A model generated the notes under the pieces. It made no database searches. It saw nothing but the letters and a program-made list of their open reading frames with translations, and had not been told where the DNA came from. From NCBI GenBank assembly GCA_902496845.1, contig CABVCJ010000101.1:1-5264 (forward strand): a DNA stretch of 5,264 nt. The letters run 5' to 3'. This document shows positions 1 through 5,264 of the stretch, one piece after another; position 1 is the first letter of the stretch, and the number at the start of each line of letters is the position of its first letter. This DNA comes from an uncultured Collinsella sp. GTDB taxonomy: Bacteria; Actinomycetota; Coriobacteriia; Coriobacteriales; Coriobacteriaceae. Made by a program: the position numbers and the translations under genes.

Positions 1-196
1 AGCGAATCTCAATCTGCTCGGCGAGGGCATCGATGGCAGGCTCGTCGTCCAGATCGATGCCGCGATCGAGCGCGGCGAAGGTGACGGCGCGATACATGGC
101 ACCCGTGTCGAGCTTGTTAAAGCCCAGCTGGCGGGCGATCTCCTTGGCGATGGTGGACTTGCCGGAACCGGCGGGGCCGTCGATGGCGACGATCAT
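1..196 (-). CDS. cmk: Cytidylate kinase, N-terminal part (gene continues past left edge)
   Basis: Cytidylate kinase is a cytosolic enzyme that moves a phosphate from ATP to CMP or dCMP, giving the diphosphates used for RNA, DNA and lipid precursors. Only the first 65 codons are in the window; the family is usually about 220 residues. The visible part starts MIVAIDGPAGSGKST, in which residues 7-15 form the P-loop (GPAGSGKST). It continues with LDTGAMYRAVT at residues 29-39, the family's typical nucleotide-monophosphate binding segment. The ATG at 196 is chosen because AAAGGAAG lies 6 bases upstream and because the P-loop then sits at the normal distance from the N-terminus. The frame is also open upstream of this ATG, but no family-like sequence is encoded there. 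The start lies inside the 3' end of the pseudouridine synthase gene, in another frame. A cmk gene directly after scpA, scpB and a pseudouridine synthase is a known order, for example in Mycobacterium tuberculosis. Identification is firm; the C-terminus cannot be judged. Confidence 0.95.
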   Translation of the reverse strand, partial: MIVAIDGPAGSGKSTIAKEIARQLGFNKLDTGAMYRAVTFAALDRGIDLDDEPAIDALAEQIEIR

Positions 197-1187
197 GTAA
201 TGCTTCCTTTCGGTGGTTGACGTGCTGGTATGGGACGCGGGCGCTGGGGCTTGGCGGGGAGCCGTGGCTGCCGTGGTGACGCGTGCGACTCGCGGTGTTA
301 GTCGCCGGCGCGGCGCCGCGTTTGGAGCTGGCCTGCTTGGGCGGGATACCGCCGGCCTTGAGGATCTGCACCTCGTGGTCGGTGAGCTCGCGCCACGAGC
401 CCTTGGCCACGTCTTTAAGCTCCAGGCCGGCAAAGTTGCAGCGGTGCAGACGAATTACCGGGTGGTGGATCTTGCTCAGCATACGCTTGACCTGGTTCTT
501 GCGGCCCTCGCGGATGATGACCTCCACGGCAGTGGTGCCGGGCTTAACGCCTTGCGGAGCCACCGCCTCGGCCTCGCGCGCGTTGATGATGCGGCAGATT
601 GCCGGCTGACACAGGCCGTCGTCGAGCTCGATGCCGCGACGCAGCGGCGCAAGATCGCGGTCGGAAAGTTCGCCGTCCACGAGTGCCTGGTAGGTCTTGT
701 AGACGTGCTTACTGGGGTGCAGCAGGTCCTGCGACAGATCGCCGTCGGTGGTAAAGAGCAAAAGGCCCGTGGTGTCGCGGTCCAGGCGGCCCACCGGGAA
801 GAGCCCCGGAAAGCGGTCGCGGGGGACCAGGTCCGCCACGCAGGGACGCTCCTGTGGGTCACTCATGGTGGTGAGGTAGCCGGTCGGCTTGTAGAGCATC
901 AGGTACACGGCGCCCTGGTTGAGCTTGACCGGCATGCCGTCGACCTCGATGTGATCGCGGTTGACATCGACCTTGGTGCCCAGCTCGGTCGTGATTTGGC
1001 CGTTGACGGTCACGCGGCCGGCGGTCATCAGGTCCTCCGAGCAGCGGCGGCTCGCCACGCCCGCGCGCGCCAAAAAGCGCTGCAGGCGCATGGTGTGCGG
1101 GTAGACGGGCTGGATGTCGCCCGTGGGCATTGTGGCGCCCGTGGTGCTTGCGAAGCGCGTCTCCCCTGCTTCGTTAGTCCTCGTCAT
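117..1187 (-). CDS. rluB: RsuA/RluB-family 23S rRNA pseudouridine synthase with long basic tail
   Basis: This family converts a specific uridine in rRNA to pseudouridine; RluB-type members act on 23S rRNA near the peptidyl-transferase centre. The 356-residue protein has an N-terminal extension (1-32), an S4 RNA-binding domain (33 to about 80, MRLQRFLARAGVASRR), the YKPTGYLTT segment (99-107) and the catalytic motif GRLDRDTTGLLLFT, with catalytic Asp136. REGRKNQVKRM (226-236) is also typical. The family core ends near residue 280. The rest is a Ser/His/Arg/Pro-rich tail, and residues 331-356 are encoded inside cmk in a different frame. The start at 1187 is chosen because GGAGGA lies 5 bases upstream; the in-frame ATGs at 1247, 1130 and 1091 have poorer context, and 1247 lies deep inside scpB. 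The start overlaps the scpB end by 14 bases. The exact rRNA target (RluB, RluE or RsuA type) cannot be set from sequence alone, so the symbol is the usual default for this locus. A frameshift in the tail is possible: another frame has a stop at 298-300. Confidence 0.9.
   Translation of the reverse strand: MTRTNEAGETRFASTTGATMPTGDIQPVYPHTMRLQRFLARAGVASRRCSEDLMTAGRVTVNGQITTELGTKVDVNRDHIEVDGMPVKLNQGAVYLMLYKPTGYLTTMSDPQERPCVADLVPRDRFPGLFPVGRLDRDTTGLLLFTTDGDLSQDLLHPSKHVYKTYQALVDGELSDRDLAPLRRGIELDDGLCQPAICRIINAREAEAVAPQGVKPGTTAVEVIIREGRKNQVKRMLSKIHHPVIRLHRCNFAGLELKDVAKGSWRELTDHEVQILKAGGIPPKQASSKRGAAPATNTASRTRHHGSHGSPPSPSARVPYQHVNHRKEALHDRRHRRPRRFRQVHHRQGDRPPAGL
203..210 (-). promoter_or_regulatory. 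Ribosome binding site of cmk
   Basis: The minus strand reads AAAGGAAG, then 6 bases (CATTAC), then the ATG at 196. The site lies inside the pseudouridine synthase reading frame, so ribosomes translating that gene to its stop at 117 would cross the cmk start region. Confidence 0.75.
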
Positions 1188-1893
1188 GCATATCCTCCGA
1201 GGGATCACCGGTGGGCAGAAGCTCCTCGCCATCGGCGTCCTCAACATCGGTATCGATCAGTTCGCGCTCTTCGTCCAGATCCTCGGCCTGCTCCTCGAGC
1301 GTGGACTGAATGCTGCGGCCGCTCAGGCGCTCGCGGATAAACTGGCGCGACTGCTCGTCGGGGGCAAACTGCTCCAGATCGGGCAGGTCGCGAGTGGAGC
1401 GCAGGCCGAACTTTTCCAAGAAGGCGTTGGTCGTGCCGTAGATGATGGCCTGACCGCGCTCGGGGTCGCGGCCGAGCTCGCGCACCAGGCCCTTGTCCAC
1501 GAGCGACGCGATGACACCGTCGGAGTTGACGCCGCGGATGCCCTTGACCACCTCGCGCGTGACGGGTTGGTGGTAGGCGATGACGGCCAGGGTCTCGAGC
1601 GCCGCCTGCGACAGCTTTTGCGTGTCCCAGCTCAGCACGTAGGCCTCGACTACATCGTGGTAGGCGGGGTGTGTAAATAGGCGCCAGCCGCCGGCGACCT
1701 CGCGCAGTTGAAAGCCGCGGTTGGCCTCCTCATACTCAACCTTGAGCTCGGCCAAAAGCGACGCGCACTCGCCCGGGGCGATATCCAGCGCACCTGCCAA
1801 CGCGGGCGCGCTCACGGGGTCGCTCGATACCAGCAACAGCGCCTCGAGGGCGCCTTTGAGGCTGTTTGCCTCCAGCGTGGAAAGGGTTGACAT
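1174..1893 (-). CDS. scpB: Segregation and condensation protein ScpB
   Basis: ScpB forms a dimer that binds the middle of the kleisin ScpA and, with SMC, makes the bacterial condensin that loads near the origin and compacts and separates sister chromosomes. The protein has 239 residues. Two winged-helix domains fill about residues 10-85 and 90-165. The family signature is at 94-141, including LSQAALETLAVIAYHQPVT, then IRGVNSDGVIASLVDKGLV, then REL. RGQAIIYGTT (146-155) and FLEKFGL (158-164) are also typical. The last 40 residues (200-239) are a very acidic, probably disordered tail rich in Glu and Asp. The ATG at 1893 has AGGAG 9 bases upstream, and that site overlaps the scpA stop codon. The gene sits 12 bases after scpA and overlaps rluB by 14 bases, consistent with one operon and equal supply of complex partners. 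Identification is firm. Confidence 0.96.
   Translation of the reverse strand: MSTLSTLEANSLKGALEALLLVSSDPVSAPALAGALDIAPGECASLLAELKVEYEEANRGFQLREVAGGWRLFTHPAYHDVVEAYVLSWDTQKLSQAALETLAVIAYHQPVTREVVKGIRGVNSDGVIASLVDKGLVRELGRDPERGQAIIYGTTNAFLEKFGLRSTRDLPDLEQFAPDEQSRQFIRERLSGRSIQSTLEEQAEDLDEERELIDTDVEDADGEELLPTGDPSEDMHDED
1193..1198 (-). promoter_or_regulatory. Ribosome binding site deciding the rluB start
   Basis: The minus strand reads GGAGGA, 5 bases (TATGC), then the ATG at 1187. The site lies within the last codons of scpB, so the two genes are probably translationally coupled. An ATG at 1191 also follows this site, but it is in the scpB frame (Met235 of ScpB) and is not a start. Confidence 0.8.
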
Positions 1894-1902
1894 GGTTGGT
1901 CG

Positions 1903-1907
1903 CTCCT
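1903..1907 (-). promoter_or_regulatory. Ribosome binding site of scpB overlapping the scpA stop
   Basis: The minus strand reads TAGGAG, where TAG is the scpA stop (1908-1906) and AGGAG is the ribosome binding site, 9 bases before the scpB ATG. This arrangement favours coupled translation of two proteins that act in one complex. Confidence 0.7.
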
Positions 1908-2715
1908 ATTCGGTGAGCTCGGGGCCCTCGCCGGGCACGTATGCCTCGGCGCCCTCGACGCGGTTGATTTGAATGGTTCCGAAGATTTCGTCCTGGCTCA
2001 GCGTAAGCGAGCCGCGCTTGGCGAGCTCGAGCATAGCCAGGAAGGTAACGACGAGCTGCTCGGTGGTGGCGTCGCCGTCCAACAGGTCGCGGAAGGTGCA
2101 GGTTTGGTGCGACATGGTAAAGCGGTCGACCGAGGCCACCGTCAGGTCGAGCGGCACGCGATGCGGTGCCACGTGCTCGGCCTCCAGCAGGAAGGTCTGG
2201 CGCTTGCCGTCCAGGTCGGCGCAGATGACAGCGAGGCCGCGCAGAGTAATGCCGGCCAGGTAGTCGGGCATAAGGCCCAAGAACTCGGGGTCGGGGCCGG
2301 CCACGCGCGGATGCATGCGGCTCTCGGCCTGCATACGCGCGCCAAGGGCTGCCGCCGCGCCCTTAAACTGCTTGTAGGCGATCAGACGCTGGATCAGGAC
2401 CTCGCGCAGGGCGTCGCCGTCGAGCGCACTGAGTTCCTCGAGGTCTTCGTCGTCCTCGTCATCGTCGACTGTCTTGCGCGGGGCCTCCTGGGGCACCAAC
2501 GAGGCGGCCTTGATGTCCAAAAGAGTTGCCGCGACCAGCAAAAAGTCGCTCGCCACGTCCAGGTCCAGCGCCTCGATGCGCTCGGCCTCGGCAAGGTATT
2601 GCTCGGCTACCTCGCTGATCGAGATGGCACCGATATCAACTTTTTGGCGGGTTACCAGCTGCAGCAGCAGGTCGAACGGTCCGCTGTAGACCTGCGTTGA
2701 CACGCGATACGACAT
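1906..2715 (-). CDS. scpA: Segregation and condensation protein ScpA (kleisin)
   Basis: ScpA is the kleisin subunit of the SMC-ScpAB condensin. Its N-terminal helices bind the neck of one SMC head, its C-terminal winged helix binds the cap of the other head, and the middle binds a ScpB dimer. The protein has 269 residues. The N-terminal motif YSGPFDLLLQLVTRQKVDI (10-28) and the helix running through SDFLLVAATLLDIKA (57-70) match the neck-binding region. The C-terminal end VTFLAMLELAKRGSLTLSQ (223-241), followed by DEIFGTIQI, matches the winged helix. Between them, residues 81-97 form a run rich in Asp and Glu, a variable acidic linker. The ATG at 2715 is supported by a near-perfect ribosome binding site 5 bases upstream. 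This is the only gene in the window preceded by a real intergenic gap (84 bases), so it may begin its own transcript as well as being read from upstream. Identification is firm. Confidence 0.96.
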   Translation of the reverse strand: MSYRVSTQVYSGPFDLLLQLVTRQKVDIGAISISEVAEQYLAEAERIEALDLDVASDFLLVAATLLDIKAASLVPQEAPRKTVDDDEDDEDLEELSALDGDALREVLIQRLIAYKQFKGAAAALGARMQAESRMHPRVAGPDPEFLGLMPDYLAGITLRGLAVICADLDGKRQTFLLEAEHVAPHRVPLDLTVASVDRFTMSHQTCTFRDLLDGDATTEQLVVTFLAMLELAKRGSLTLSQDEIFGTIQINRVEGAEAYVPGEGPELTE

Positions 2716-2720
2716 CTTCG

Positions 2721-2729
2721 ACCTCCTTT
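2721..2729 (-). promoter_or_regulatory. Very strong ribosome binding site of scpA
   Basis: The minus strand reads AAAGGAGGT, 5 bases (CGAAG), then the ATG at 2715. It is the longest match to the 16S rRNA anti-Shine-Dalgarno sequence in the window. A GC-rich 5-bp hairpin (arms 2734-2738 and 2744-2748) lies 4 bases further upstream and leaves the site free. Confidence 0.85.
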
Positions 2730-2765
2730 GACGGCGCCTTCGCGGCGCGGTTTGGGTGCATGTTG

Positions 2766-2784
2766 CGACCGTTTTGCACGGTCG
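2766..2784 (-). other. Perfect 7-bp hairpin in the protease-scpA gap
   Basis: On the minus strand CGACCGT pairs with ACGGTCG around a 5-base loop (GCAAA). The stem begins 15 bases after the protease stop codon. No run of T follows on either strand, so it is not a standard intrinsic terminator. It could be a weak or factor-assisted terminator, an RNA processing or stability element, or the 5' stem of a shorter scpA transcript. The structure is seen directly; its function is inferred. Confidence 0.4.
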
Positions 2785-2791
2785 ACCTGTA

Positions 2792-2820
2792 AGTTTACCT
2801 TAGATGCCGGCGATTGCGAA
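2792..2820 (-). promoter_or_regulatory. Weak candidate promoter for scpA
   Basis: The minus strand has TTCGCA (2820-2815), a 17-base spacer and TAAACT (2797-2792). Each box matches 4 of 6 bases of the sigma-70-type consensus. The -35 box and most of the spacer lie in the last codons of the protease gene. A transcript from here would start near 2785, at the foot of the hairpin. Matches this weak occur by chance, so this is only a suggestion for where transcription of scpA could restart. Confidence 0.2.
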
Positions 2821-3483
2821 GTTGAGCAGCCACTCGGCCAGCGGATACACGGTAACGTCGAAATAACGCCCGATCACGTCGATGCCGGTCCACATGGGCA
2901 ACAGATACAGCACGATGATAAGGATCGGCATGGCGTATTGCTGCAGACGGTAGTAGTTGGCGAGCGTCTTGCCTTTGAGGAACGGCACGATGATCGATGA
3001 GCCGTCGAGCGGCGGGATCGGGATGAGGTTAAAGAACGCGAGCGACAGGTTGACCACGATAAACGTGGCGCCGAAGTTCATGATTTGGGAAGCCACGGCA
3101 AAGGACATGCTGGTGTAGAGGTTGCCGTATGTCGCGTGCATAAGGGCTGCGGCAAGGCATGCCAGCGCGATGTTCGATGCGGGGCCGGCCGCGCTCACCA
3201 GGACCTCGTCGCGTTTGGGGTGCTTGAGGTTGTTGAGGTAAACGGGCACGGGCTTGGCAAAGGCGAACACCGGACCGCCGGCGGCAAGCATCAGCAGCGG
3301 CAGGAGAATGGTGCCAAACGGGTCGATGTGGTTGAGCGGGTTGAGTGAGACGCGGCCACGGGAGCGGGCCGTCTTGTCGCCGAGCGCCCAGGCCGCGGCG
3401 GCGTGCGCGCTCTCGTGGATCACGATGCCAACGATGACGGCGACGGCGCTGGCGAGTAGGTTCATGAGGTAGCTGCTGGACAT
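2800..3483 (-). CDS. Site-2 protease family (M50) membrane zinc metalloprotease
   Basis: M50 proteases cut peptide bonds within or next to the membrane using a zinc ion; known members release anti-sigma factors or sporulation factors. This 227-residue protein belongs to the short form without a PDZ domain. The zinc motif HESAH is at residues 23-27 (His23, Glu24, His27) in the first membrane segment (about 8-30). Other family marks are GRVSLNPLNHIDPFGT (43-58), SAAGPASNIAL (97-107) and NLIPIPPLDGS (152-162), whose Asp160 is expected to be the third zinc ligand. Five to six hydrophobic segments are visible, and no signal peptide or extra domain. The ATG at 3483 follows AGGGGAG by 4 bases, and that site overlaps the stop of the preceding small gene. 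All active-site residues are present, so the enzyme is probably active. Its substrate is unknown. A short M50 gene just upstream of scpA is, as I recall, common in Gram-positive genomes, but no shared function is established. Confidence 0.92.
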   Translation of the reverse strand: MSSSYLMNLLASAVAVIVGIVIHESAHAAAAWALGDKTARSRGRVSLNPLNHIDPFGTILLPLLMLAAGGPVFAFAKPVPVYLNNLKHPKRDEVLVSAAGPASNIALACLAAALMHATYGNLYTSMSFAVASQIMNFGATFIVVNLSLAFFNLIPIPPLDGSSIIVPFLKGKTLANYYRLQQYAMPILIIVLYLLPMWTGIDVIGRYFDVTVYPLAEWLLNFAIAGI

Positions 3484-3492
3484 GGCGCTCCC

Positions 3493-3775
3493 CTAGCGGA
3501 TACGGCGCGAGGCGCGCGTGAGCAGGTAATCGGCCACAAACAGGATGACAGCCACGATGGCGTAATCCAGGCGGAACACACCGCCGAAGGGCGATGTGAT
3601 GACGCCATAGCCGGCGATGGCACTCGGTAGCGCGCGAGAAAGCTCAACGACAAAGCCCACAATCTGCAGCTTGGCGGTGAGGCCGTTAAAGCACAGCAGC
3701 ACGGTCATCGCACTCATAAAGATGCCGCAGATGCGACAGGCGATGGCGATGATGCTCATCGCCACGGCAGTGGCC

Positions 3776-3789
<14 letters not shown>
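3493..3789 (-). CDS. Small hypothetical membrane protein
   Basis: I do not recognise this gene. With the GTG start at 3789 it encodes 98 residues. A short N-terminus with two positive residues (NSRK) leads into a hydrophobic segment (about 11-34), a moderately hydrophobic middle (about 42-64), a second strong segment (about 74-91, LDYAIVAVILFVADYLLT) and a basic end (RASRRIR). This fits a two- or three-pass inner-membrane protein. The GTG at 3789 is preferred because GAGGAG lies 7 bases upstream; it overlaps the ABC-F stop by 14 bases. Alternative starts are GTG 3765 (weak TAAGG 8 bases upstream) and ATG 3759, giving 90 or 88 residues. The frame stays open upstream to an ATG at 3909, but that part is only the shadow of the ABC-F gene. 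The gene ends 9 bases before the protease, so it is likely co-transcribed with it. Coding is supported by tight packing and an intact hydrophobic pattern. The function is unknown; a protease partner or substrate is only a guess. Confidence 0.7.

Positions 3790-5264
<1,475 letters not shown>

Noticed and set aside
1188..1247. An upstream ATG at 1247 for rluB, giving a 376-residue protein
   Set aside because: It lies deep in scpB and lacks a good ribosome binding site, whereas 1187 has a strong one at ideal spacing.
213..1340. A 375-residue open frame on the plus strand opposite rluB
   Set aside because: It lies opposite a well-identified gene, has no recognisable domain and spans several gene ends. 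Long antisense frames are expected in GC-rich coding DNA.
2447..2469. Short simple repeat of cgtc/ctcgtc units
   Set aside because: It encodes the Asp/Glu-rich linker of ScpA and needs no other explanation.
1969..2700. A 243-residue open frame on the plus strand opposite scpA
   Set aside because: It is the antisense shadow of scpA, made open by the GC bias at third codon positions, and has no family features.
2766..2784. Hairpin as a standard intrinsic terminator
   Set aside because: No T-run follows the stem on either strand, so it was kept only as a hairpin of unknown role.

Overview
The window is a gene-dense, GC-rich piece of a bacterial chromosome. All seven genes lie on the minus strand, so transcription runs from high to low coordinates. 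Strong Shine-Dalgarno sites, third codon positions rich in G and C, and the order scpA-scpB-pseudouridine synthase-cmk point to a Gram-positive bacterium of the Actinomycetota. My best guess from protein style is a Coriobacteriia member such as Collinsella. That guess rests on remembered impressions; no marker gene here proves it.

In transcription order: (1) the C-terminal two thirds of an ABC-F ATPase, a ribosome-associated protein with no membrane domain, running off the right edge (3776-5264); (2) a small unrecognised membrane protein of about 98 residues (3493-3789); (3) a short M50 site-2-type metalloprotease (2800-3483); (4) an 84-base intergenic gap with a perfect 7-bp hairpin and a weak possible promoter; (5) scpA (1906-2715) and (6) scpB (1174-1893), the kleisin and its partner in the SMC chromosome-condensation complex; (7) an RsuA/RluB-family 23S rRNA pseudouridine synthase (117-1187); (8) the first 65 codons of cmk, cytidylate kinase (1-196), running off the left edge.

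The genes are packed like an operon. ABC-F and the small membrane gene overlap by 14 bases, a 9-base gap follows before the protease, scpA and scpB are 12 bases apart, scpB and rluB overlap by 14 bases, and rluB and cmk overlap out of frame by 80 bases. Only the protease-scpA junction leaves room for a separate promoter or processing site. The scpA-scpB-rluB-cmk block is a familiar housekeeping cluster joining chromosome segregation, rRNA modification and nucleotide metabolism. The upstream part adds a translation factor and membrane proteolysis.

I found no mobile element, CRISPR array, RNA gene, defence system or clear new system. No stretch over 300 bases lacks a gene. The points most worth a second look are the rluB-cmk overlap, the unidentified small membrane protein, and the hairpin in the only intergenic gap.
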